From Imperialibacter roseus (GTDB lineage Bacteria > Bacteroidota > Bacteroidia > Cytophagales > Cyclobacteriaceae): a stretch of 64,000 nt of DNA. The notes below the pieces were generated by a model that was not told the origin of the DNA, made no database searches, and saw only the letters and a list, made by a program, of their open reading frames with translations. Shown piece after piece: positions 55,425 to 64,000 of this stretch (positions are counted from its first letter, which is position 1; the number at the start of each line of letters is the position of its first letter). Location: contig NZ_CP136051.1 of assembly GCF_032999765.1 (NCBI RefSeq), forward strand, positions 6,528,501 through 6,592,500, given 5' to 3'. Position numbers and translations under genes: made by a program.

Positions 55425-55781
55425 AGCCGACATACATTGCCGACTCTATCTAATCCCGTGTTAGCCAACTACACCGAAGTGTAATCTTATTTACTTGAAG
55501 TAATTCTCAGAAGATTTTCCTCTCGATGTTAAAGCTCGTTTGGTAAAGAGACTTTCGTCACAATCCATGTGCTGAGATGATTCTGGTCAAAGCTTGTCCG
55601 CTAATATTTACTTTCCCGTGCCACTGGGTTATCTGTAAGGATTTCTCATAAATACTTGCTATGTTAAAGCTTCATCATCAGCTGTCTAATAGTGATTAAT
55701 TTATCGATAATGGGCTTCCAATGCCTCTTTCTTTTGCGAATGGACAGTATTTCTTTTTGAGTAGGCATAATCATTTTGTAA
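55425..55781. other. Gene-free stretch upstream of the first TPR kinase
   Basis: About 357 bp, AT-rich, with no credible coding frame, terminator or consensus promoter that I could find. It probably holds the promoter of the first kinase gene. Confidence 0.35.
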
Positions 55782-58001
55782 ATGAAAGTTACAGGGGTTA
55801 AGTTTTGGCTGTTTCTCAGCTTGGTTTTCTGCCATCCGGTTATCACTATTTCCCAAAATTTCAGAAAATCCACAGACAGCCTCCAAAGCCAGCTCAGTGG
55901 TAAAATTGCTGACACTGCTTATGTAAATACACTCAATAGAATTTCGAACGAACTCCATGGAAGAAATTTCACAGAGGCCATTTATTATGCCAATCTGGCC
56001 ATACAAAAAGCTGAAGAAATTGATTATAAGTATGGCGTAAGCAAGGGATACCAGAATATCGCTTTAACCTCATGGGCCAATGGCAGGTATGATCAGTCAC
56101 TCGAGAATCATAAGAAATCTATTGAGATGTTTCGCACCGGTGGAATGACGAATGAGCTGGCGGAGGCCTACAACAAAATTGGTCTTGTCTACTTCTATAT
56201 TGCCGAATATGACGAAGCAATTGGCTACCTGAATAGGTCAATTGAAGATTACAGAGCGAGAAGGGATACTGCCAATTTGGCAAGGGTATTGAACAATATG
56301 GGTCTTGTGCATGATGCCAAAGGAGACTATGCTTCATCCACCCGATACATTATCGAAAGCCTGCAACTGAGCCAGAGCTTTAGACAGTTGCGTGATCAGC
56401 AGAACCGCACCTATGGCAAGGGAATGATACATGAGAATGAGTTCATTAACAGGCCGATTCTGGAAGAAAGGTTGGAGAGAATTGAGAGGGTGAGCGAGAG
56501 CGGAAGCGCCGAGCAGCTTGCTAATCTTTGCGTTGAGGCTGCGGAAATTTACTTTGTTTTGAAGGAGTACAACTCGGCCTTGAGCTATTACAGAAGAGCC
56601 GCCGAGATTTACGCCGAGCTGGATGAGCAGGTGTTGTTGGCGCATTGCCTCCGTGACCAGGCAGAATGTTATGCCGAACTTGCCGACTTCGGGACTGCTT
56701 TGGAAGTTTTTCGTCAATCGGAGTCAATCTACCTCAGAGAAGGAAACTACATAAGACTAGCTGCGGTTGTGGCGCAACTCGGGGAAACAAATTACAAGCT
56801 GGGCAATATTGAGGAATCCATTCTTCATTATAAAAGACTAATTGCTCTCGACGACAGTGTTGGTCATAGGGCAGCTTTGTCAAAGACTAAAGTAGCACTG
56901 GCGGGGATACTATTGGAGCAAGGCAAGAAGCAGGAGGCACTATCTTATGCCCAGTCAGGCTATGAAATAGCAAGGGAAATTGGGTCACTTACCCGTGTGG
57001 AGACGAGTGCGAGGCAGCTTTATGAATGCTACAAGGCTATCGGACTGATGGGCACTGCCTTGAGTTATCTGGAAGAAAGCACCTCGCTAAAGCAGAAGTT
57101 TGGGGACGAGCTTACCCACCGGGAAATAGCTGAGCTACAAATTGAGTACGAAAGTGAAGAAAAGCAGAAGGCAATTGATCAACTAAGTGAAGTGTCCGAA
57201 CTGCAAAGCAACGTCGTGGCCTTACAGAAGCAGTTGTTGATGCTCATGGGGGGAGGTTTTGCGGCTTTTGCGGTCATACTCGTTGTCATGAGAAATCGAT
57301 TAATCAAAATCAGAGAGCTTAAATCGGGGATTGAGGAGAAGAATGCGCATATAGAAGAACAAAATTTTAAGCTAGAAAAAAGAGGTAGAGAGCGTGAGCT
57401 TTTGATTGGGGAAATTCACCACCGGGTGAAAAACAACCTGCAGGTTGTTTCCAGCATGCTGAGACTACAGCAACGGAAAGTACAAAATGTTGTGGCCAAA
57501 GAGGCGCTTTTTGCAGGCCAAAACAGGGTGCAAGCTATGTCGCTACTTCACCAGCGACTTTACCAGCACGGGTCGTATGGTAAAATTCCTATCGCAGACT
57601 ATGTGTCGGACGTGTGCAAGCATCTGGCAAAAGTCTACAATTTAGACACGCAAAAGATGGAGAGCAGCTTTGAAGCTGATAATGTCAACCTCGACATTGA
57701 CACTGCGGTTACGATAGGGTTGATGGCCAACGAGGTGTATTCAAATATTTTCAAACATGCTTATCCTTTTGTGGAAGTGCTGAGGCTTCACTCGGAAATA
57801 AAAAGAGAAAATGGATTGACCATCCGGATCACAGACAATGGCCCTGGCTTGCCTGAAAAGATAGATTTCAATGAAACTGGTTTTGGCCTAAGGCTTGTTG
57901 AAATGCTTGCCACTGAACTGGGCGGTGAGGCTACATTTGCAGGTGGGAAGTCAGAAGGATTGACGGTCACAATCAGCGTAGCCGAAGCTTATATCGTCTA
58001 A
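55782..58001 (+). CDS. TPR-containing HisKA_2 sensor histidine kinase, copy 1 (739 aa)
   Basis: A signal peptide (about 1-25) precedes an extracytoplasmic TPR solenoid (about 40-450) with repeats such as AEAYNKIGLVYFYIAEYDEA and ARVLNNMGLVHDAKGDYASS. One membrane helix follows (about 484-505), then a short coiled coil, HisKA_2 with GEIHHRVKNNLQVVSSMLRL (His about 545), and HATPase_c (N-box MANEVYSNIFKHAY, G-box ITDNGPGLP, GFGLRLVEML). It has no receiver domain. This is the LytTR-linked kinase type of Bacteroidota. A paralogue lies 550 bp downstream. Confidence 0.92.
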   Translation: MKVTGVKFWLFLSLVFCHPVITISQNFRKSTDSLQSQLSGKIADTAYVNTLNRISNELHGRNFTEAIYYANLAIQKAEEIDYKYGVSKGYQNIALTSWANGRYDQSLENHKKSIEMFRTGGMTNELAEAYNKIGLVYFYIAEYDEAIGYLNRSIEDYRARRDTANLARVLNNMGLVHDAKGDYASSTRYIIESLQLSQSFRQLRDQQNRTYGKGMIHENEFINRPILEERLERIERVSESGSAEQLANLCVEAAEIYFVLKEYNSALSYYRRAAEIYAELDEQVLLAHCLRDQAECYAELADFGTALEVFRQSESIYLREGNYIRLAAVVAQLGETNYKLGNIEESILHYKRLIALDDSVGHRAALSKTKVALAGILLEQGKKQEALSYAQSGYEIAREIGSLTRVETSARQLYECYKAIGLMGTALSYLEESTSLKQKFGDELTHREIAELQIEYESEEKQKAIDQLSEVSELQSNVVALQKQLLMLMGGGFAAFAVILVVMRNRLIKIRELKSGIEEKNAHIEEQNFKLEKRGRERELLIGEIHHRVKNNLQVVSSMLRLQQRKVQNVVAKEALFAGQNRVQAMSLLHQRLYQHGSYGKIPIADYVSDVCKHLAKVYNLDTQKMESSFEADNVNLDIDTAVTIGLMANEVYSNIFKHAYPFVEVLRLHSEIKRENGLTIRITDNGPGLPEKIDFNETGFGLRLVEMLATELGGEATFAGGKSEGLTVTISVAEAYIV

Positions 58002-58549
58002 TGGCCGTCGCCTTTTTCTGAGGGCGCAGAAACAGCCACCGATGGGTGTCAAAGGGCCGCAGAGCCTGCTGGCGCTTCTTCAAAGACAAAGATCTTTCTA
58101 ATAAACCCCTAATATATTTGCTGTCCTCTATTTGCCTAACTCGGTTCCTGTCCCAACCGCTGAGAATTCAATGGCGAAAGAATTTGGGACTAGTGAAACA
58201 AACAACGTTAAGAGCCGCATTTTGCCATCATGGCTAAAAGCCAGACGACGTATTTGAGCAGCAAGTGACAACATCGAAAAAATTGACCTTTTCATACTGG
58301 TATATTGGTGTTTTTGAGGGGTAAAAAAAGACGGTGGTGACAGGCGATCAGGTTTGCTTAAATTGCTTTTGTCAAAAAAATAAAGTACTTAGATGAGCTG
58401 TTATTGCTTTATTTACAGTCAGTTAAGTCTTGTAAATTATGCTGAAATTGAAATAGCGATTTGGGAATGTTTGCAGGTGATGAGGTTTGGTTCTTGAGCT
58501 ATCTCATTTTTTTTGTGAATGAAATATTACCATAAACTCTTTGTAGGGC
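58002..58549. other. 548-bp gene-free stretch between the two kinase genes
   Basis: A 63-codon frame at 58046-58237 has no protein-like character. TGGCT-AAA-AGCCA (about 58230-58242) is a small perfect hairpin. AT-rich sequence close to 58550 may hold the promoter of the second kinase, with a TTG about 20 nt before ACTCTTTG, which would give an almost leaderless mRNA. Confidence 0.35.
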
Positions 58550-60760
58550 ATGACATGTAAGCGGGCCTTTTTTGTGGTGTTCTTTTTTTCTTTTTTCTTT
58601 TTTCACGAACTGAGATGCCAGCCATTTTTGTCCCAAATCGATAGTCTCACCCGGCTACTGAAAAATAAATTGGATGATACCATGCGGGTCAGGGTCTATA
58701 ACTCTATCGCCGCCTACAGACATCTTAGTAATTTTGAAATGGCGATCGGTTATGCACAACAGGCGCTGAAGTTGAGCCTCAAATTGGGATATGCAAAAGG
58801 GGAAGCGATGGCTTATCAGAACAAAGCGCTTGCTTACTGGGCCCATGCTGTGTATGACAGTGCGCTATTTTATCATTCAAAAGCGCTGGATATTTTCCTG
58901 GAAAACAATTTAGAGGATGATTTTGGGGAAGCTTATAATGGCATTGGATTAGTCTATTACTACACCGCCAATTACCCCAAGGCGCTGGAATACTTAAATA
59001 AGGCAGAGGCGCAATTCAGAAAACTAAACGATACAACAAACCTGTCCCGGATTCTGAACAATCTGGGTCTTATATACGATTCAAGGGGAGAATATCTTCG
59101 TTCAGAAAATTACTTCATTGAGGCGATGAAGCTTGACTTAAATTTCCGAAATGTATATGAGCAGTCGTCAAAGCGATACGGACAGCAAGCCTCAGAAGAC
59201 AATACCTTTGTAAAAAAGAGATTGCTTCAGCGTAAGCTCAATGAACTTGAGTCCTTTTCGCAGAAGGAACCCTCTCTGGCGCTGGTGTCAAGGTATTATG
59301 AGATAGCCAATCTTTTCGAACTTCTTGGTGAAGACGAAAAGGCCATTGAGTACTTCCATAAATCCGAATATGTATATGGTGCTCTCGATGAAAAGTTGCT
59401 TTTGGCGGATTGCTATCGAAAGCTGGCAGAAATCGAGAGAAGACGTAGCAACAACGATGTATCCAGAGACTATCTAACGCAAGCATATCAGATTTTTCTT
59501 GAAAACGGCTACAGCATTCAACTGGATTATGTGTTGAATGACCTGGCGGATGTTGAAAGCGCTCATGGGAATTTCCGAAAGGCAATAGACTATTTAAATG
59601 CCTGTATCCTTCTTGATGATAGCGTCGGTCATAGGCTGTCAGTTATAACCACTAAAACTAAGCTTTCGGGCCTCTATCTTTCTGTTGGCAATATTCCTTT
59701 GGCTATAAGCACAGCAGGTGACGCCTACGACGCGGCGTCATACCTTGAGATAAAAAAAAGTCAGCGGAATGCCGCAAAAGCGCTATACAAGGCATACGTT
59801 CAGGGAAAGGACTTTGAAAGAGCATTGTTTTTTCTTGAGGAGGCGACCACTATTGAGCAAAAAATAGACAATGCACTGTCGCATAGGGAAATTGCGAAAT
59901 TGAAGATCGGCTACGAGACAGAGGAAAAGCAAAAGGAAATTGATCAGTTGCACCAGATCGCAACGCTCAATTCCAGCGTACTTACACTCCAGAAGCAAAT
60001 GATCATCTTGCTTAGTGCCGGGTTGATAGCCATCATCATCCTGTTGATGTTTGTTAATACAAGGCTCAAAAAAATCAGAGCGCTTAACTCAAGCATAGAT
60101 GCGCAGAAAACACAGATTGCCGACCAAAATAAAAGGCTCGAAAAAAGAGCCAGAGAAAGGGAAATTCTTATTGGAGAAATCCATCACAGGGTAAAGAATA
60201 ACCTCCAAATAATTTCGAGTCTTCTCAGACTTCAGCAAAGAGGCATTGAAGATGTAAATGCCAGAAAGGCAATTTTTGAGGGGCAAAACAGGGTGCAATC
60301 AATGTCGTTGCTGCATCAGCGACTTTACCAGCAGGGCAACCATGAATCGGTTGAGATGAAGCAATATGCCGAAGATATTTTTGACCATCTGTTGAGGGTT
60401 CATCATTTGGGTGAGTCTCAGGTGAGTAGGGTGAACTCTTGTGACGAGATAGATTTAGATGTGGATACGGCAGTTACGTTTGGGTTGATTATCAACGAAG
60501 TTTTCTCAAATATCTTTAAGCATGCTTATCAACCTGGAAAAAAACTTACAGTAAAATGTGAAGGCACCAGTGCAGGTAATCAGGTGCTGGTGCGAATATC
60601 AGACAATGGCCCCGGTTTTGATCTGGAGTTCGAAAGCAGCCAGGCTCACTTTGGGCTTAACCTCATGAAGATGCTGGTTTCTGAGATGGATGGTACGGTG
60701 CTGTTTTCCAACACAGAAGATGGGGGCGCCGAAGTCGAGATCAAGTTCAGGATGGCCTAG
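58550..60760 (+). CDS. TPR-containing HisKA_2 sensor histidine kinase, copy 2 (736 aa)
   Basis: Same architecture as copy 1: signal peptide (about 1-24), TPR region (EAYNGIGLVYYYTANYPKAL, SRILNNLGLIYDSRGEYLRS), membrane helix (about 484-504), coiled coil, HisKA_2 with GEIHHRVKNNLQIISSLLRL (His about 540), and HATPase_c (INEVFSNIFKHAY, ISDNGPGFD). The cytoplasmic half is closer to copy 1 than the TPR half, so the sensors probably see different signals. Its TAG stop overlaps that of the convergent LytTR regulator in CTAG. Confidence 0.92.
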   Translation: MTCKRAFFVVFFFSFFFFHELRCQPFLSQIDSLTRLLKNKLDDTMRVRVYNSIAAYRHLSNFEMAIGYAQQALKLSLKLGYAKGEAMAYQNKALAYWAHAVYDSALFYHSKALDIFLENNLEDDFGEAYNGIGLVYYYTANYPKALEYLNKAEAQFRKLNDTTNLSRILNNLGLIYDSRGEYLRSENYFIEAMKLDLNFRNVYEQSSKRYGQQASEDNTFVKKRLLQRKLNELESFSQKEPSLALVSRYYEIANLFELLGEDEKAIEYFHKSEYVYGALDEKLLLADCYRKLAEIERRRSNNDVSRDYLTQAYQIFLENGYSIQLDYVLNDLADVESAHGNFRKAIDYLNACILLDDSVGHRLSVITTKTKLSGLYLSVGNIPLAISTAGDAYDAASYLEIKKSQRNAAKALYKAYVQGKDFERALFFLEEATTIEQKIDNALSHREIAKLKIGYETEEKQKEIDQLHQIATLNSSVLTLQKQMIILLSAGLIAIIILLMFVNTRLKKIRALNSSIDAQKTQIADQNKRLEKRAREREILIGEIHHRVKNNLQIISSLLRLQQRGIEDVNARKAIFEGQNRVQSMSLLHQRLYQQGNHESVEMKQYAEDIFDHLLRVHHLGESQVSRVNSCDEIDLDVDTAVTFGLIINEVFSNIFKHAYQPGKKLTVKCEGTSAGNQVLVRISDNGPGFDLEFESSQAHFGLNLMKMLVSEMDGTVLFSNTEDGGAEVEIKFRMA

Positions 60761-61494
60761 GAGATTTTCAAAAACTTCTCTGTCAAAATATCTTTATTAG
60801 AATTGCTTACAGGTATGGCGACTTCTCTCACATACAGATTATTCCGGTCAAACTTGTCAACCATATGAAGGTTAACAATGAACGACCTGTGCACCTTCAG
60901 GAAAATAGACGGAAGGTTTGACAAAACACCTTTCATATTCATTGATAAGGTCATTGTGCCCTGCGTAGTATGTATTTTGGTATAGCTTCCATCTGCTTCA
61001 ACATACAATATGTTGGTAAATGGCACTTTGTGATAAGACTCGCCCTGCTTAATGAAAAACGAATCGTTTATGACGGGTAGAGCATGCTCGCCGTTTGACA
61101 CACCTTTGTCATTTCTGTCTTTCTGGAAGTTCTCTATGGCGATGTCAATGGCTATCTTCAGGTCGATGGGATCGAAAGGTTTGACCAGGTAGGCCGCTGG
61201 GTGAGTACTTTTGGCTCTATCAACAGTCGCTGAATCGCTGTAGGCAGTTAGATAAATAACCGGAAGAGAATGGGTGGCAGTAATCTGCCTGACGGTTTCT
61301 ACACCGTCTATAGGGCCATTGATATTGATGTCCATCAGAAGGATGTCTGGCGACAACTCTTCTGTCTTTTCAATCGCATCAAAACCGTTGGTACAGACCC
61401 CTAATGTTATATATCCAAAATCTTCAAGGCACAATCTCAGGTCTTCGGCTACCACTGACTTATCCTCAACAATGAGGACTTTTACTTGTTCCAT
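60757..61494 (-). CDS. LytTR family response regulator (245 aa)
   Basis: The receiver domain has Glu10/Asp11, phosphoacceptor Asp55 (ILLMDININGP), Thr83 (YLTAYSD) and Lys105 (LVKPFDP). The LytTR DNA-binding domain (about 147-245) reads NILYVEADGSYTKIHTTQGT and FLKVHRSFIVNLHMVDKFDR. It is the likely partner of one or both adjacent kinases, which lack receivers. It is convergent with kinase 2, sharing CTAG as both stop codons, so it is not in their operon. Confidence 0.94.
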   Translation of the reverse strand: MEQVKVLIVEDKSVVAEDLRLCLEDFGYITLGVCTNGFDAIEKTEELSPDILLMDININGPIDGVETVRQITATHSLPVIYLTAYSDSATVDRAKSTHPAAYLVKPFDPIDLKIAIDIAIENFQKDRNDKGVSNGEHALPVINDSFFIKQGESYHKVPFTNILYVEADGSYTKIHTTQGTMTLSMNMKGVLSNLPSIFLKVHRSFIVNLHMVDKFDRNNLYVREVAIPVSNSNKDILTEKFLKIS

Positions 61495-61703
61495 TACAAG
61501 GTTGGCTAACTAGTATTAAACAAAAAAATCGAAGGCTCACGGGATGCCTGCAACTGATGGTACAGGTAGTTACGTGTTAAGTTAATCAAGAATTTCGTTT
61601 TAAGTAAAGTTATCGGAAGGATTTTCTACTCATCAACTTGGCGCCTGTCAGAAAGATGTTCCGTCATGAATTAGTATACTTGTAATTATAAAAGAAGGTA
61701 CTT

Positions 61704-62402
61704 ATGATAAAAAGTATTTTGGGAATGCTGCTGCTTGTGGGTGTATTTGCCTGTGACGGCATTGATAGCAGCAAACAAAAGACCCCAAAAAAGAAAACAA
61801 GCGAAGCAGATGCCGCCGGCGAATCGGAAGAGGATAATCGAAAAGTCATCCTTTTCTATGGCAACAGCATCACGGCTGGCTACGGTTTGGACATAAGTGA
61901 AGCTTTCCCTGCTATCATTCAGGAGCGGCTTGATTCGCTTGGTTACAATTATAACGTTATCAACGCCGGATTGAGTGGCGAAACCAGCGCTGGTGGGCTT
62001 TCCAGGATCGATTGGGTGCTGAAAACACCAGTCGATATTTTCTCTTTGGAGCTGGGTGGCAATGACGGACTGCGTGGGATAAGCCTCGACGAAACCGAGA
62101 AGAATCTTTCCCAAATCATAGAAAAAGTAAAGCGATCTAATCCGCAGGTAAAAATTATCGTGGCTGGCATGCAAATTCCACCTAATATGGGGCAGGAGTA
62201 CACCGACAGGTTCAAGGGCATTTTCCCGACGCTTGCAGAAAAGCACAATACGGCGTTTATTCCTTTCATCTTGGAGGGAGTGGGGGGAATTCCCGAGCTA
62301 AATCTTCCCGATGGCATCCACCCCACGCCGGAAGGACACAAGATGTTGGCAGACAATGTGTGGGCTGTGCTCAAACCTATCATTGACGAAGACAATATTT
62401 GA
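61704..62402 (+). CDS. Arylesterase/SGNH lipase, TesA-like lipoprotein
   Basis: A lipoprotein signal ends at Cys17 (GVFACDG), followed by a Lys/Glu-rich linker (about 20-45). The SGNH blocks are complete: block I YGNSITAGYGL with Ser, block II NAGLSGETSAGG, block III ELGGNDGLRG, block V LPDGIHPTPEGH with Asp and His. It cleaves esters or thioesters in the periplasm. In other bacteria tesA sits divergently beside ybbA. Here it keeps that orientation at a distance. The second symporter starts 3 nt after its stop. Confidence 0.92.
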   Translation: MIKSILGMLLLVGVFACDGIDSSKQKTPKKKTSEADAAGESEEDNRKVILFYGNSITAGYGLDISEAFPAIIQERLDSLGYNYNVINAGLSGETSAGGLSRIDWVLKTPVDIFSLELGGNDGLRGISLDETEKNLSQIIEKVKRSNPQVKIIVAGMQIPPNMGQEYTDRFKGIFPTLAEKHNTAFIPFILEGVGGIPELNLPDGIHPTPEGHKMLADNVWAVLKPIIDEDNI

Positions 62403-62405
62403 TCT

Positions 62406-63788
62406 GTGGACAAAATAGAGAGTTTCATTTCGGCTGCGGCCAACTTTGTATGGGGGATTCCATTGTTGGTGCTCGTCATGGGCGGCGGCATTTTCTTCAT
62501 GTTCTATTCGGGCTTTGCACCTTTCAGTTACTTTAGGCACGCCCTCGATGTCTTAAGAGGCAAATACGACGATCCGGATGCTCCCGGAGACGTCAGCCAT
62601 TTTCAGGCGCTTTCAGGTGCCCTGGCAGCTACTATTGGAATGGGCAATGTAAGTGGCGTAGCCATTGCCATTGTCATGGGTGGGCCGGGCGTTATCTTCT
62701 GGATGTGGGTGAGCGCTTTCTTCGGAATGGCCACCAAGTTTTTCACCTGCACCCTGGCAGTGATGTACCGGGGCAAAGACTCCAATGGAGATGTGCAGGG
62801 TGGCCCGATGTATGTGATTACAGAAGGTCTTGGGAAGAAATGGAAGCCATTGGCCGTGTTTTTCAGTGTATTCTGTTTTTTTGGAGCCACACCTATTTTT
62901 CAAGCCAACCAGGTCATTCAAGTCACCAACGATGTGTTGCTTACACCAGCTGGATTTACATGGGCAGGTTCATTCGGCTCCAATCTTGTCATGGGTTTAG
63001 CTATAACGGCGCTTACGTGTCTCGTAATCTTTGGAGGTATTAAGAGAATTGGCCTGGTGGCCAGCCGCATTGTGCCGTTTATGGTGGTGCTGTATATGGC
63101 CTGTGTGTTATACATCATGGGCATTCATTTTTTTGATATCCCGCACATATTTGGAATGATTCTGAGCGATGCATTTACAGCAAAGGCTGCAATGGGGGGC
63201 GCCATCGGGGCTCTGATCATAGAGGGAGCGAAGAGAGCGTCTTTCTCCAATGAAGCTGGTATTGGCACTGCGCCATTGATGCATGGGGCTTCCAAGACCA
63301 AAGAACCGGTGCGGGAAGGGCTTGTGGCCATGATGGGGCCAGCCATCGACACACTCATTGTATGTACGCTAACGGGTTTTGCCATCCTCGCCACCAACGT
63401 GTGGCAAACCACTGACACCAACGGCATTACCCTGACGGGCAAAGCATTTGAAGCGGCCATGCCGACAGTAGGGCCATTCCTTTTGTTCCTATGTGTGCTG
63501 ATATTCGGGTTTACCACCCTGTTCTCTTACAGCTACTATGGCACCAAATGCGTCAGCTTTCTGGCGGGAGCGAAATACGCCCATTACTTCAACTATTGGT
63601 ATGTTTCCATCATTATTGTGGGATCCATCACCACACTCACCATGGTGGTCGACTTTATCAATGTGATGTTTGGACTGATGGCCATCCCAACTATGGTGGG
63701 AGCTATTTTGCTGGCGCCTAAAGTAAAGGCTGCTGCCAACGACTACTTTGGCAGGGTGAAAAGAGGGGAGTTGGTGAAGCAAAGTTGA
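62406..63788 (+). CDS. Sodium:alanine symporter family protein (AGCS), copy 2
   Basis: A 460-aa AGCS carrier of normal length. PGDVSHFQALSGALAATIGMGN, GGPMYV and KRASFSNEAGIGTAPLMHG are the family signatures. It lacks the 115-residue loop found in copy 1 at 4358. The start is a GTG at 62406, as no ATG lies near and the arylesterase stop is only 3 nt upstream. Probably read with the arylesterase gene. Confidence 0.92.
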   Translation: MDKIESFISAAANFVWGIPLLVLVMGGGIFFMFYSGFAPFSYFRHALDVLRGKYDDPDAPGDVSHFQALSGALAATIGMGNVSGVAIAIVMGGPGVIFWMWVSAFFGMATKFFTCTLAVMYRGKDSNGDVQGGPMYVITEGLGKKWKPLAVFFSVFCFFGATPIFQANQVIQVTNDVLLTPAGFTWAGSFGSNLVMGLAITALTCLVIFGGIKRIGLVASRIVPFMVVLYMACVLYIMGIHFFDIPHIFGMILSDAFTAKAAMGGAIGALIIEGAKRASFSNEAGIGTAPLMHGASKTKEPVREGLVAMMGPAIDTLIVCTLTGFAILATNVWQTTDTNGITLTGKAFEAAMPTVGPFLLFLCVLIFGFTTLFSYSYYGTKCVSFLAGAKYAHYFNYWYVSIIIVGSITTLTMVVDFINVMFGLMAIPTMVGAILLAPKVKAAANDYFGRVKRGELVKQS

Positions 63789-63793
63789 ATTCT

Positions 63794-64000
63794 TTATTCC
63801 AAAGCACTCACCACTTTTTCCAATCCTATACCTCTGCTGGCTTTTATCAAAATCGTGCAGTCAGCGAAGCCCGATGTCTTCACATGGGCCAGTAGTGCGT
63901 CTCTCGTTTCAAAATATAAAGCCGAAGGACATGCTTCTTTGGCTTGTTTCATTTTAGGCCCGCAGAAAATCACCTGACTGAAACCCGCTTCGCAAGCCGC
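63794..64000 (-). CDS. murF: UDP-N-acetylmuramoyl-tripeptide-D-alanyl-D-alanine ligase, C-terminal part
   Basis: The last 68 codons of a gene entering from the right edge. The frame ends ILIKASRGIGLEKVVSALE, the usual MurF C-terminus, preceded by VIFCGPKMKQAKEA and FETRDALLAHVK from the ligase C-terminal domain. MurF adds D-Ala-D-Ala to the peptidoglycan precursor. The rest, including the ATP site, is outside the window. Convergent with the symporter gene. Confidence 0.85.
   Translation of the reverse strand, partial: AACEAGFSQVIFCGPKMKQAKEACPSALYFETRDALLAHVKTSGFADCTILIKASRGIGLEKVVSALE

Noticed and set aside
58046-58237. 63-codon frame between the two kinase genes
   Set aside because: Not protein-like and with no start context; taken as noise in a regulatory gap.
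55459-61508. 10-bp inverted repeat GTTAGCCAAC/GTTGGCTAAC near both ends of the kinase-regulator block
   Set aside because: Considered as terminal inverted repeats of an insertion. Matching stops at 10 bp, and pairs of this length are expected by chance in 64 kb.
1-64000. tRNA/rRNA genes, CRISPR arrays, transposases, integrases, replication origin
   Set aside because: Searched by eye on both strands. No T-loop-like tRNA signature, spaced direct repeats, IS-type protein or DnaA-box cluster was convincing.

Overview
The window looks like chromosomal DNA of a free-living Bacteroidota bacterium, most likely of the Cytophagales. Several genes have promoters of the Bacteroidota type (TTG, 19-20 nt, TANNTTTG) and few have a strong Shine-Dalgarno. 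The gene content fits too: DUF6428, DUF5916, DUF1080, DUF2795 and TIGR04283 proteins, a GT3-type glycogen synthase, and a pheT / coiled-coil / zapA / rny operon. No rRNA, tRNA, CRISPR array, transposase or integrase was found.

Layout. 1-2 kb: a minus-strand pair, DUF6428 protein then a GNAT acetyltransferase cut by the left edge, with two ArsR-like palindromes in its promoter region. Behind it lies an unrecognised protein with a terpene-cyclase-like DIDDTA motif. 2-9 kb: outer-membrane DUF5916 protein, Na+/alanine symporter, MFS transporter and a lone MacB-type permease. 9-14.5 kb: queA, ispD, DUF2795, DUF349-like protein and ettA. 14.5-20.9 kb: a 3-keto-glycoside pair (DUF1080 hydrolase and Gfo/Idh/MocA oxidoreductase), TerC, a DM13 lipoprotein, a zinc phospholipase C-like protein, rpsT, radC and a DUF1684 protein. 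20.9-26.7 kb: pheT, coiled-coil gene, zapA and rny, converging on recA. 26.8-39.5 kb: putative aminopeptidase, DUF3108 protein, PhoB/PhoR-like pair, arsenosugar-type glycosyltransferase, VOC protein, GH113-like lipoprotein, PEP carboxylase, M14 peptidase and an RluA-family pseudouridine synthase. 39.6-42.3 kb: rplM, rpsI, rpsB and tsf. 42.3-49.7 kb: GT3 glycogen synthase, a stand-alone NUMOD4/HNH protein, FabH-like synthase, a small apparently frameshifted membrane-protein gene, a fatty-acid CoA ligase and an NTF2-like protein.

49.7-63.8 kb is the most distinctive part. The ybbA/ybbP-like ABC pair and the TesA-like arylesterase are adjacent and divergent in other bacteria. Here they keep that orientation but are separated by about 8.7 kb. 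The intervening block holds two related beta-barrel genes, an unrecognised lipoprotein, two paralogous TPR-transmembrane-HisKA_2 histidine kinases, and a LytTR response regulator whose stop codon overlaps that of the second kinase in a CTAG. It reads as an inserted or locally grown sensory and cell-surface module, and is my best candidate for an undescribed system. Its function is not evident from sequence. The window closes with a second Na+/alanine symporter and the 3' end of murF.

Function calls rest on motif and family recognition by eye. No database search or structure prediction was run.
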